Assembly: GCA_903881545.1 (NCBI GenBank)
Contig: CAIRTQ010000052.1
Location: 1-63,840, forward strand
From: an uncultured Elusimicrobia bacterium
GTDB taxonomy: Bacteria; Elusimicrobiota; Elusimicrobia; UBA1565; UBA9628
Length of the DNA stretch: 63,840 nt
Direction: 5' to 3'
Made by a program: the position numbers and the translations under genes. The notes under the pieces are model-generated. The model saw only the letters and a program-made list of their open reading frames with translations, searched no databases and was not told where the DNA came from. Numbering within the stretch: position 1 is the stretch's first letter; every line of letters starts with the position of its first letter. This document shows positions 19,497 to 27,385 of the stretch, piece after piece.

Positions 19497-19502
19497 ATTA
19501 TA
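19497..19502 (-). promoter_or_regulatory. -10 box of the lytic transglycosylase
   Basis: TATAAT on the minus strand is followed by TATAGGG and the TTG start, 7 nt apart. It lies in a palindromic TATAATTATA that could also be read on the plus strand. Confidence 0.5.
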
Positions 19503-19577
19503 GCAAATTTCGGGCGCCTCCACCGTCTGAAATGGTCTAAAAATGGTCCTGCCGCCAGGGACCTTTCTCCCCCCAGA

Positions 19578-19613
19578 ACTTCGCCCCGGCCAGCCGTACG
19601 GCCGGGGCGAAGT
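19578..19613. terminator. Terminator-like palindrome bordering the group II intron
   Basis: A 14-bp perfect stem ACTTCGCCCCGGCC/GGCCGGGGCGAAGT with loop AGCCGTAC. The intron begins 6 nt after the right arm. Group IIC introns are known to insert just after terminator stem-loops, so this is the insertion signal. It would lie downstream of the minus-strand genes 21523-23705 and could have been their terminator. Confidence 0.75.
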
Positions 19614-19619
19614 CGCGCG

Positions 19620-21452
19620 GTGTGCCCAGCATGACTAGGAGGTGCAAGTCCTCTGGAGAACCGGGTCGTCGGGACTCCAAGCGAAACGCAAGGCGATGGC
19701 CCGCGAGGACCACGCTGAAAGAAGCGGATAGCGAAACCGCGAGTCGACGAACAGAAATCGGATATGAGGCGTCGTCAGTTCCGGGCGAGCGGGCCGTGCA
19801 CCGCGAAGCTCCGGCGACCAAAGAACGACGGCGTAGATCCGGCGGCTGTGCGGGGAAAGCCATGTCTCTTACCTGGGGAGGTCTCGCCTCATGCCTGAAA
19901 GGGCGACCTGTGGAAAACAGGGAGCGAGAAGTCAGCAGAGGCCGTAGTAGCGATGGCTAATAGGCGTCGCGAAGGGCCGAATGGAAAGGAGAGCGTAGCC
20001 GCATGAGTCTCGAAAGTGCCATGCACCGGAAGATCGAGCAAATCGAGCTTCCGCTGGAATTCAAGAGCGGAAGCGGTGAAGCACCGACGGCGAGGCATGT
20101 GATAGCGCGCTTGGGAACCGACCGGTTGATGGAAGAGTCGGTCGGATACGCAAACGTCGAACTGGCGTTGAAGCAAGTCAGGCGAAACAAGGGCAGCTCC
20201 GGCGTCGATGGGATGACCGCGGATGAATTGCCGCAGTATGTGGCGGAACACTGGGAAGTCCTGCGAATGCAATTGCTCGCAGGAACATATCAGCTAAAAC
20301 CCGTAAAGCGGCAAGAGATAGATAAAGAGGGCGGAGGGGTCAGAGTTCTTGGAATTCCCTGCGCTCTCGATAGGTTCATCCAACAATGCATCCTGCAAGT
20401 GTTGCAGCCGAGATTCGACCCGACCTTTTCAGAACACAGCCACGGCTTCCGGCCTGGGCGGAGCGCGCACCAAGCAGTAGGCGCGGCACGTCGTTATGTC
20501 CAGGAAGGACGGCGGTGGGTGGTAGACGTGGACCTGGAGCAGTTTTTCGACCGGGTCAACCACGACGTGCTGATGGGGAGGCTGGCAAAACGAATAGCGG
20601 ACAAGCGATTGCTGAAGTTGATACGCCGCTACCTGGAGGCCGGAATGATGGCCAACGGGATAGTAGCGGAACGGGAAGAGGGAACGCCGCAAGGCGGCCC
20701 GCTTTCGCCTTTGCTGGCAAACGTGCTTCTCGATGAAGTGGACAAGGAACTAGAAAAACGCGGGCACGCCTTCGCGCGATACGCCGACGACTGCAACGTT
20801 TACGTGCGGTCACGGCGAGCGGGCGAGAGGGTCATGGAGGCGCTTAAGAGCCTCTACGCGGGACTTCGGCTCAAGGTCAACGAATCGAAGAGTGCGGTGG
20901 CGCGCGTTTGGGACCGGAAGTTCCTCGGCTACAGTTTCTGGGTAGCCAAAAGGGGCGAGGTCAAGATGCGTGTCGCGTCCAAAGCCCTAAAGAAGATGAA
21001 GGAACATATCCGGAGGATGACGAGCCGAGTTGGTGGGAAAAGCATGAAGGTGGTAGCCGCGGAATTGCGAAAGTATCTGACAGGATGGAAAACGTACTTC
21101 AAACTGGCAGACACCCCAAGCGTGTTCCGGGAACTCGATGGTTGGGTGCGCCACCGTCTAAGGGCAGTGCAACTCAAACAATGGAAATGCGGGACAACCG
21201 CATACGTTAAGCTCCGCGCGCGAGGATTAAACGCGCGTGACGCCAGAGTCGTCGCTTCACATATGGGGCACTGGTGGAAAGCATCCGAGTGTGGGTTGAT
21301 TCTGGCCGCTCTCCCGCCGCATTACTTCGATCAACTGGGGGTGCCCAGGCTTGCAGCGTAAACCTCAACTTTTCAAACCGCCGGATGCGGACCCGCATGT
21401 CCGGTGGTGTGGCAGGGGACCGGCGAGGAAACTCGCCGGCCCCTATGCCGAT
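19620..21452 (+). mobile_element. Group IIC (bacterial class C) intron, apparently full length
   Basis: The 5' end GTGTGCCCAGCATG at 19620 fits the GUGYG consensus of class C introns. A structured domain I-III region of about 380 nt precedes the reverse transcriptase gene. Domain V-like sequence GGATGCGGACCCGCATGTCC with its paired arm starts near 21383. Domain VI-like CCGGCGAGGAAACTCGCCGG is followed by CCCCTATGCCGAT, whose final AT gives the 3' end at 21452. About 1,833 nt. The upstream palindrome and the lack of an endonuclease domain in the protein agree with class C. Confidence 0.85.
20003..21361 (+). CDS. ltrA: Group II intron reverse transcriptase/maturase
   Basis: 452 aa. RT motifs in order: QVRRNKGSSGVDGMT, VDVDLEQFFDRVNHD, GTPQGGPLSPLLANVLLDE and the active-site YADD in FARYADDCNVYV near residue 260. 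The maturase X domain follows (LRKYLTGWKTYFKLADT). It stops after ALPPHYFDQLG, without an HNH endonuclease domain, as usual for class C intron proteins. SD AAGGAG upstream. Base composition is visibly lower in GC than the flanking chromosome. Confidence 0.95.
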   Translation: MSLESAMHRKIEQIELPLEFKSGSGEAPTARHVIARLGTDRLMEESVGYANVELALKQVRRNKGSSGVDGMTADELPQYVAEHWEVLRMQLLAGTYQLKPVKRQEIDKEGGGVRVLGIPCALDRFIQQCILQVLQPRFDPTFSEHSHGFRPGRSAHQAVGAARRYVQEGRRWVVDVDLEQFFDRVNHDVLMGRLAKRIADKRLLKLIRRYLEAGMMANGIVAEREEGTPQGGPLSPLLANVLLDEVDKELEKRGHAFARYADDCNVYVRSRRAGERVMEALKSLYAGLRLKVNESKSAVARVWDRKFLGYSFWVAKRGEVKMRVASKALKKMKEHIRRMTSRVGGKSMKVVAAELRKYLTGWKTYFKLADTPSVFRELDGWVRHRLRAVQLKQWKCGTTAYVKLRARGLNARDARVVASHMGHWWKASECGLILAALPPHYFDQLGVPRLAA

Positions 21453-21522
21453 CAAGAGGACGGAAGCGCTGGGCGCGGCGATGGGCCAGGTGTGAGGTTA
21501 TATCTCCTACAAACAAACCAAA
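21453..21522. other. 3' exon flank of the intron
   Basis: Seventy bases between the intron end and the stop of the next minus-strand gene. Includes a 22-nt segment (21471-21492) found again at 59499-59520 and an AT-richer patch near 21493-21520. No gene. Confidence 0.6.
21471..21492 (+). repeat. 22-nt exact repeat, copy 1
   Basis: The segment beginning GGGCGCGGCGATGG and ending GGCCAGGTG is identical to 59499-59520, in the same orientation. Both copies are intergenic. Confidence 0.7.
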
Positions 21523-22257
21523 CTAGGCGGGTAGGCCCGCTTCGTCCGCGCGCCGGCGCGCCCGCTCCAGCTTGGCGTCGTCGCCGATGTCGCAGCAGAA
21601 GTATGCGTCGCTGCGGAAGGCCCGCAACAGCGCGCCTTCCGCAGCCAGCCGCAGGTAGGTCTTCGTGATCGGGAACACGCCGGTCTCGCTGATGCGGGCA
21701 GGGAGTTCGGGGGAAAGTATGGCGATTCCGTTGAAAGCCAGCCGCCGGGCTTGGACCGCGGGCGGGCCGGCCCACTGCTTGCTTTCCTCCTTCAAGGACT
21801 CCCAGCCGCGCAAGCGGTCTTGATCGTCGAAGAGGAAATAGCGCTGGGTGCTCCGGTCGGAGACCGCCAGGGAGGCCAGCGCCCCGCTTTTTTGGTGGGC
21901 GCGATACATAAGGGCCAGGTCCACCTCGCTGTAGACGTCGCCGTTGTGCAGGAAGAACGGCTTGCGGTCGTCAAAGAACCAGCAGGCCTGCTTGAGGCCG
22001 CCGCCCGTGGAGAGGAGTTCGTCCTCGCGGGACACGACCACGGGGACGCCCCAGTATCGGCTTTGCAGGAAATCCTCGACTTGGTCCGCCAGATGGAAGG
22101 CGTTGACGATGATTCCGTCAACGCCGGCCCGCACCAGGCGCCGGATGATGATATCCAGAAGGGGGACGCCTTGGATGGGGATCAGCGTTTTCGGGGTGGT
22201 CTCGGTCAGGGGGCGCAGCCGCAGGCCCAAGCCCGCGGCCAGGATCATGGCCTTCAT
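21523..22257 (-). CDS. MurU-like sugar-1-phosphate nucleotidyltransferase
   Basis: 244 aa. MKAMILAAGLGLRLRPLTETTPKTL is, in two pieces, the nucleotide-binding signature GxGxRLRPLT...PK of the NTP-transferase family; HNGDVYSEVDLAL supplies the metal-binding Asp. Most similar in layout to N-acetylmuramate 1-phosphate uridylyltransferase (MurU) and related mannose-1-phosphate guanylyltransferases. ATG overlaps the stop of an AmgK-type kinase gene (ATGA), the same pairing as AmgK-MurU in cell-wall recycling. Sugar specificity is inferred from this neighbour. Confidence 0.75.
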   Translation of the reverse strand: MKAMILAAGLGLRLRPLTETTPKTLIPIQGVPLLDIIIRRLVRAGVDGIIVNAFHLADQVEDFLQSRYWGVPVVVSREDELLSTGGGLKQACWFFDDRKPFFLHNGDVYSEVDLALMYRAHQKSGALASLAVSDRSTQRYFLFDDQDRLRGWESLKEESKQWAGPPAVQARRLAFNGIAILSPELPARISETGVFPITKTYLRLAAEGALLRAFRSDAYFCCDIGDDAKLERARRRADEAGLPA

Positions 22258-23705
22258 GACGCGGGGGCGGGGGCCGCAGCCCCCGCTTGCGCTCGGTCCA
22301 GCTCCCGGTGGCGGATCTCGACGCTGACGCCGTCGCGGCCGCGCAGGCGCCGGGCCAAGTGCTCGGCGCAGTAGACTGACCGGTGCCGGCCGCCGGTGCA
22401 GCCGAAGGCGACCATGAGGTCGGTGAAGTTGCGGCTGAGGTAGTTCTCCACGGATTGGTCCACCAGGCCGCAGACGCGTTCGAGGAAGCGCTCGACCTCG
22501 GGTTCCGCGGCCAGGATGGTGGCGACTTCGGGGTCGCGGCCGTCCCTCTGGGCGAAGCGGGCCTGCCGACCGGGGTTGGGCAGGGCGCGGCAGTCGAAGG
22601 CGAAGCCGCCGCCGTGGCCCTGGTCGTCGGCGGGCAGGCCGCCGCGGTAGGAGAAGCTCTGGATGCGCACGGCAAGCTTGAGCCGCGCTTCGCCGTACTG
22701 GCGCAACGCGGAGGAGCCCACTATGCTGCGCCACACCCGCGTGAGTTCCGGGATCGAGATGGGGAGCTCGGTGGTGCGCAGGAGGTATTCCAGGTTGCGC
22801 ACCGCGTAGGGGATGCTCTGCAGAAAGTGGCTCTTGCGCTCGTAGAAGCCGCGCAGGCCGTAGGCGCCCATGGCCTGCATGATGCGGATATAGACGAAGC
22901 CCGGATAGTGGCTCAGGAACCGCGCGCGGTCCAGGGGCGCGAGCTCCGCGGCGGCGTCCAGGTAGAGCGCCAGGAGCTCCTCGCGCAGCGGGAAGGGGAC
23001 GTCGGCCTTGGCGTCGAAGAGGAGCGAGGCGATGTCGTACTGCAGGGCGCCCTTGCGCCCGCCCTGGTAGTCGATGAACCAGGGCGCGCCGTCGCGGACC
23101 ATGATGTTGCGCGATTGGAAGTCGCGGTAGAGGAAGTGGCCCCGGTCCGCCTGGAGCAGGAAGTCCGTCAGGCGCTGGAAATCCTCCTCCAGGGCCTCCT
23201 CGTGGAAGGGGATCGGCGCGAGCTGGAGGAAGTAATACTTGAAGTGGTTGAGATCCCACATCATGGACTGGCGGTCGAAGCTGGCCCGGGGGTAGCAGGC
23301 CCGGTAATCGAGGCTCTGGCCCGCGGTGATCTGGATCCGAGGCAGGAGCCGCACGACTTTGCGGTAGACCTCGACGACGCCGGGCGCGAAGCCTTCCGGG
23401 CCGCGGTTCTCGCCGAGATAGGCGAAGAGGTTGGTGTCGCCGAGGTCCTGCTCCAGGTAGATGCCTTGGTCCAGGTCCGCGCAGTAGATCTCGGGCACGG
23501 GCAGGCCGCAGGCCAGGAAATGGCGGGAGAAGGCAAGGAACGCCTCGTTCTCGTGGCGGTCGGAGTTGACGGCGCCGATGACGCTGCGGCCCGCGCCCTT
23601 GAGCCGGTAGAGCCTGCGGCTGGAGCCGTCGCCTTTGAGGGAGGAGGCGCTCTCCACGGGCCGGCCGAACTGCTTAAGGAACAGCGCTTTGAGGGCGTCT
23701 TCCAT
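22254..23705 (-). CDS. AmgK-like sugar kinase fused to a RapZ C-terminal domain
   Basis: 483 aa. Residues about 1-330 are an aminoglycoside-phosphotransferase-fold kinase: IYLEQDLGDTNLF (hinge), HFLYRDFQSRNIMV (catalytic loop with Asp and Asn) and WFIDYQGGRKGALQYDIASL (metal Asp). Residues about 350-470 match the RapZ C-terminal domain: FSYRGGLPADDQGHGGGFAF, DCRALPNPGR and VAFGCTGGRHRSVYCAEHLA. The RapZ GTPase half is absent. Predicted to phosphorylate an amino sugar (MurNAc/GlcNAc) for the downstream nucleotidyltransferase; the RapZ part could sense sugar phosphates or bind RNA. TACAAT 10 nt upstream of ATG. Confidence 0.8.
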   Translation of the reverse strand: MEDALKALFLKQFGRPVESASSLKGDGSSRRLYRLKGAGRSVIGAVNSDRHENEAFLAFSRHFLACGLPVPEIYCADLDQGIYLEQDLGDTNLFAYLGENRGPEGFAPGVVEVYRKVVRLLPRIQITAGQSLDYRACYPRASFDRQSMMWDLNHFKYYFLQLAPIPFHEEALEEDFQRLTDFLLQADRGHFLYRDFQSRNIMVRDGAPWFIDYQGGRKGALQYDIASLLFDAKADVPFPLREELLALYLDAAAELAPLDRARFLSHYPGFVYIRIMQAMGAYGLRGFYERKSHFLQSIPYAVRNLEYLLRTTELPISIPELTRVWRSIVGSSALRQYGEARLKLAVRIQSFSYRGGLPADDQGHGGGFAFDCRALPNPGRQARFAQRDGRDPEVATILAAEPEVERFLERVCGLVDQSVENYLSRNFTDLMVAFGCTGGRHRSVYCAEHLARRLRGRDGVSVEIRHRELDRAQAGAAAPAPAS

Positions 23706-23772
23706 GAGTGCTGGAATTGTACCATACGGCCTGGGAATTAGCCCAGGCAAGGCATATGATATGCTCTGAAAC

Positions 23773-25296
23773 ATGAAGCCCTCTGCGGCTATTGGAGCGC
23801 GAGACGCGGCGAGGGGGCTCGTGCTGGCGCTGCTGGTCGGAGCATCGGTTGCCCATGCCGCGCCGCCAGAGCCGGCCGAGGCCATCGTGCCCACCTTGAA
23901 GGCGCCGTTCACCTTGCCGGCAGATCCCGTCGAGAGAAAGTCGCTCATCCGGCAGATCAACGATTATATGGCGTTGCCGCCCGCGCAGGTCCGGCCGCAT
24001 CCGGCGGCGGCGGATTTCCCCGGCGTCGTGGCCGCGGGTGCGCCGCGCGTGACCCGCGTCATCACCATACATGGCCCCTTGATGCATGGCCCGGCCGCCG
24101 CGGTTTATGGCGGAGCCCAGGAAGGCTGGCAGAGCACCGGCCTCTATGCCAACGCGGGCGAGATAGTGACCGTCACGCCGGTGGCGGCGCTGCCTGATGG
24201 TGCGACGGTGGAGATCCGCATCGGCTGCCATACCGACAAGCTGTTCGGAGACAAGATCACCCAATGGCAGCGCTTCCCGTCCATCGCGCGCTCGTTTTCT
24301 CTGCGGCAGCAGCCGACGCCGGTGGCCAGCGCCTTCGGCGGGCCGCTGTTCGTCGTGGTCAAGCCGGCCCAGGGCCAAAGCGTTCCCGGCGGCCTCAGTA
24401 TCGCGTTGCGCTTCGCCAACGCGGTGGAAGCGCCGTTTTTTGTCATTGGAAAGACCAGCGCCCAGGAGTGGCGCAGGCTCCGCAACGCGCCCGCGCCCTG
24501 GGCGGAGTTGGTCGGCCGCAACATGATCCTGCATGTCCCCGCCGCGCTGGTCCGCGGCAGGGAGGACCCCGCCGCCCTGCTGGAGTGGTGGGACGCGGTG
24601 GTCGCCGCCGAGGACGGCCTCGTCGGTTGGCCCGCCCGGTCCGCGCCGGAGCGCGTCGTGCCCGACCGCCAGATCAGCGCGGGCTGGATGCACGCCGGCT
24701 ATCCTTTCATGTGCCATATCGCTTCGGCGCAGGACATCACCGATCTCGCCAAGCTGCGCGCCCAGGGCGACTGGGGCTTCTTTCATGAGCTGGGCCATAA
24801 TCATCAGTCCGCCGATTGGAACTTCTCCGGCCAGACGGAAGTCACGGTCAACTTCTTCTCGCTCTACTGCATGGAGCATGTCGTGGGCAAGCCGCGAGGC
24901 ACCGGCCACCCCGACATCGAACCGGCGAAGCTGCTCCCGGCGCTCGACCGCCGGCTCGGCGATCCGCCCGGCAAGGGCTGGTTCGACCAGCTCGCCGCGT
25001 TCATCGTGCTGCTCCACGAATACGGCTGGGGGCCGCTGCAGAAGACCCTCGCGTCCTATCAGGCGAATCCGAATCCGCCTAATACGCAGGAGCCCCGGCG
25101 GCAGGCCGAATTTATCCTCCGTTACTCGCGTAACGCCCAGTCCGACCTCAGCGGATACTTCAAGCGGCTCGGTTATGCCTGCCCCGACGAGTTTTGCGCC
25201 GAGCTGAGGTCATGGCCGGCGTTCGATCTGGCGGCATGGCGCAAGGATTACGCCGCCGGCAAGTTCGCTCATATTTTCAGCGCACGCCCAGATTAG
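23773..25296 (+). CDS. Secreted M60-family (enhancin/mucinase-like) metallopeptidase
   Basis: 507 aa. Signal peptide about 1-29 (ARGLVLALLVGASVAHA). Zinc site GFFHELGHNHQSADW (HExxH) near residue 341 with the downstream Glu in GQTEVTVNFFSLY, as in M60 gluzincins. The family includes enhancins and mucin-degrading proteases that cut O-glycosylated proteins. The preceding half has the M60 pattern WWDAVVAAEDGLVG and HAGYPFMCH. Suggests use of glycoproteins as food. TATGCT lies 7 nt before the ATG. Confidence 0.85.
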   Translation: MKPSAAIGARDAARGLVLALLVGASVAHAAPPEPAEAIVPTLKAPFTLPADPVERKSLIRQINDYMALPPAQVRPHPAAADFPGVVAAGAPRVTRVITIHGPLMHGPAAAVYGGAQEGWQSTGLYANAGEIVTVTPVAALPDGATVEIRIGCHTDKLFGDKITQWQRFPSIARSFSLRQQPTPVASAFGGPLFVVVKPAQGQSVPGGLSIALRFANAVEAPFFVIGKTSAQEWRRLRNAPAPWAELVGRNMILHVPAALVRGREDPAALLEWWDAVVAAEDGLVGWPARSAPERVVPDRQISAGWMHAGYPFMCHIASAQDITDLAKLRAQGDWGFFHELGHNHQSADWNFSGQTEVTVNFFSLYCMEHVVGKPRGTGHPDIEPAKLLPALDRRLGDPPGKGWFDQLAAFIVLLHEYGWGPLQKTLASYQANPNPPNTQEPRRQAEFILRYSRNAQSDLSGYFKRLGYACPDEFCAELRSWPAFDLAAWRKDYAAGKFAHIFSARPD

Positions 25297-25314
25297 CTAT
25301 CATGGATTATCCTC

Positions 25315-26433
25315 ATGGGCGACAACATCCTTATCATCAATCCCGGCTCGACCTCTGACGAGGTGGCCTTTTTCCGGGGCGAGGAGCAGGTTTATCACAC
25401 CGTGGTGCGCTACGCGTCCGGCGACCTGAAGGCCTTCGAGAAGAAGAAAGTCACGGCTCAGTTTCAGTTCCGCAAGGACCTGGTGCTCAAGACTCTGGAG
25501 GACAACCGCGTCGCGGCCGCCGACATCAGCGCCGTCATCGGCCGCGGCGGCTTGGTGCGCCCCATCCCCAGCGGCACCTACCGGGTGGACGAGAAGCTCT
25601 TGAAAGATTTGCGCCAGGGCGTCCTGGGCGACCATCCCTCCAATCTCGGCGGCCTCATCGCCTACGAGATCGCCCAGCCTCTCGGCATCCCGGCCTTCAT
25701 CGCCGACCCGGTTGTAGTCGATGAGCTGGAGCCGTTGGCGCGCTACTCGGGCATGCCCGAGAATCCCCGCATCTCCATCTTCCACGCCCTCAACCAGAAG
25801 CGCGTGGCGCGTCTGGCCGCCGCCCAGCTCGGCAAGCCCTACGAGCAGTGCCGCCTCATCGTGCTGCATGGCGGCGGCGGCATCTCGGTGGGTGCGCACA
25901 AGGACGGCCGGGTCGTGGATGTCAACAATGCCTTGGACGGCGAGGGCCCTTTCACCCCGCAGAGAAGCGGCGGCGTGCCCGTCGGCGGCCTGGCCCGCAT
26001 GTGTTTCTCGGGCAGCTATTCCTTGGACGACATCAAGCTCAAGATCAAGGGCCGCGGCGGCTTGGCCGCCTATGTCGGGACCGCGGACATCGTGGACATC
26101 AAGAAGTACATCCGGGGTGAAGGCGTGGCCGAGGGCTCCGGCGTGGACCCCCGCAAGGTCAGCCCTGCGGAGGCGCGGGAGTGTCTGCTGGCCATGGCCT
26201 ACCAGATTTCCAAGGAAATCGCCTCTATGGGCGCCGTGCTGGAAGGCCAGATGGACGCCATCGTGCTCACTGGCGGCATTGTCTACGACACGGAGATCGT
26301 GGTGCCGGCCATCCGGGCCCGCGTGGGCTGGATGGCGCCAGTGCTGCTGTTCCCCGGAGGCGACGAGATGCAGGCCCTGCGCGACGCCGCAGCCGGTGCC
26401 CTCAATGGCTCCAGCCCGGCCAAAACCTATTGA
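25315..26433 (+). CDS. buk: Butyrate kinase
   Basis: 372 aa, ASKHA acetate/butyrate kinase family. Interconverts butyryl-phosphate and butyrate with ATP gain. LIINPGSTSDEVAFF is the phosphate 1 loop, VLHGGGGISVGAHKDGRVVD the phosphate 2 loop, and DAIVLTGGIVYD the adenosine site. Butyrate kinases normally read STSTK where this reads STSDE. Next to phosphotransbutyrylase, giving the classical last two steps of butyrate or branched-chain acid production. Confidence 0.9.
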   Translation: MGDNILIINPGSTSDEVAFFRGEEQVYHTVVRYASGDLKAFEKKKVTAQFQFRKDLVLKTLEDNRVAAADISAVIGRGGLVRPIPSGTYRVDEKLLKDLRQGVLGDHPSNLGGLIAYEIAQPLGIPAFIADPVVVDELEPLARYSGMPENPRISIFHALNQKRVARLAAAQLGKPYEQCRLIVLHGGGGISVGAHKDGRVVDVNNALDGEGPFTPQRSGGVPVGGLARMCFSGSYSLDDIKLKIKGRGGLAAYVGTADIVDIKKYIRGEGVAEGSGVDPRKVSPAEARECLLAMAYQISKEIASMGAVLEGQMDAIVLTGGIVYDTEIVVPAIRARVGWMAPVLLFPGGDEMQALRDAAAGALNGSSPAKTY

Positions 26434-26449
26434 CGGTCAGGAGAATGAA

Positions 26450-27367
26450 ATGAAATTCAAGAATTTCGACGAGTTGCTGCGCTTGGTGCAGGGCAAGTCC
26501 AACCGCATCGTTTCCCCCGGCGCCAACAATCCCGAGGTCATCGAGGCCATGCGTATCGCCGACGGCCACGGCCTGCTCTCCGGCGGCGTCCTCATCGGCG
26601 ACACCGAGCAGATCCACGCCCTCGCGGCCCGGGCCGGGCTCGACCTCAAGAGGTTCGAGCTGGTCCATTGCCTGGACAAGGCCGAGATGTGCCGCTTGGC
26701 CGTGGACTGCATCAAGAAGGGCCAGGGTGACTTCCTGGTCAAGGGCCAAGTGGACACCTCTCTCTATGCCAAGGCCATCTTCGACAAGCAGGCCAAGCTG
26801 GTCCCGGAGGGCGGGACCCTGAGCCATTTCGTGCTTTTTGAGACCGCCCGCTACCACAAGCTCTTCGCCGTGGTGGACGCTGCCCTGCTCATCGCCCCGA
26901 CCTTGGAGCAGAAGAAGAAGATCATCGAGAACTCAGTGGGCCTCATGCGCGCGATGGGCGTGGACAAGCCCAAGGTCTCCGTGGTCTGCCCGGTGGAGAA
27001 GGTCAATCCCAAGATCCCCAGCACCATGGACGCCGACGAGCTTTCCCGCATGAGCCGGGACGGCCGCATCCAGAACGCGGTGGTGGAAGGGCCTTACGAC
27101 ATCTACATCTCGGTGGACCGCAAGCTCGCCGACGAGAAGGGCATCCAGGGCGGCGAAGTGCCGGGGCAGGTGGACATCATGATCTTCCCGGACCTTGACG
27201 CCGCCAACCCCGTTTATAAGGCGTTATCCTATTTCGCGGAGGGCGTCAAGTCCGCCACCTTGGTGGCCGGGGCCAATGTGCCGGTCATCCTGCCATCGCG
27301 CACGGACCCGCCCTTGACCAAGGCGCTCTCCATCGCCCTGGCCTCGTACCTCAAAGACCAGAAGTAG
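26450..27367 (+). CDS. ptb: Phosphate butyryltransferase
   Basis: 305 aa from ATG 26450 (CAGGAGA upstream; an ATG at 26445 stops at once). Interconverts butyryl-CoA and butyryl-phosphate. DFLVKGQVDTSLYAKAIF, GGTLSHFVLFE and VVEGPYDIYISVDRKLADEKG are typical of Ptb. Sixteen bases after buk. Besides butyrate, the pair may act on 2-methyl- or iso-acyl CoAs, which would suit acyl-CoA intermediates from the HgdB-family cluster downstream. Confidence 0.92.
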   Translation: MKFKNFDELLRLVQGKSNRIVSPGANNPEVIEAMRIADGHGLLSGGVLIGDTEQIHALAARAGLDLKRFELVHCLDKAEMCRLAVDCIKKGQGDFLVKGQVDTSLYAKAIFDKQAKLVPEGGTLSHFVLFETARYHKLFAVVDAALLIAPTLEQKKKIIENSVGLMRAMGVDKPKVSVVCPVEKVNPKIPSTMDADELSRMSRDGRIQNAVVEGPYDIYISVDRKLADEKGIQGGEVPGQVDIMIFPDLDAANPVYKALSYFAEGVKSATLVAGANVPVILPSRTDPPLTKALSIALASYLKDQK

Positions 27368-27385
27368 GCCGGCTCAGGCTGGGCT

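Noticed and set aside
23706-23960. Extended N-terminus for the AmgK-RapZ protein
   Set aside because: It would overlap the oppositely oriented M60 gene; the kinase fold begins at ATG 23705 with a -10 upstream.
25721-26449. Long frame upstream of and in phase with ptb
   Set aside because: Trp/Arg/Ser-rich shadow of butyrate kinase; ptb starts at 26450.
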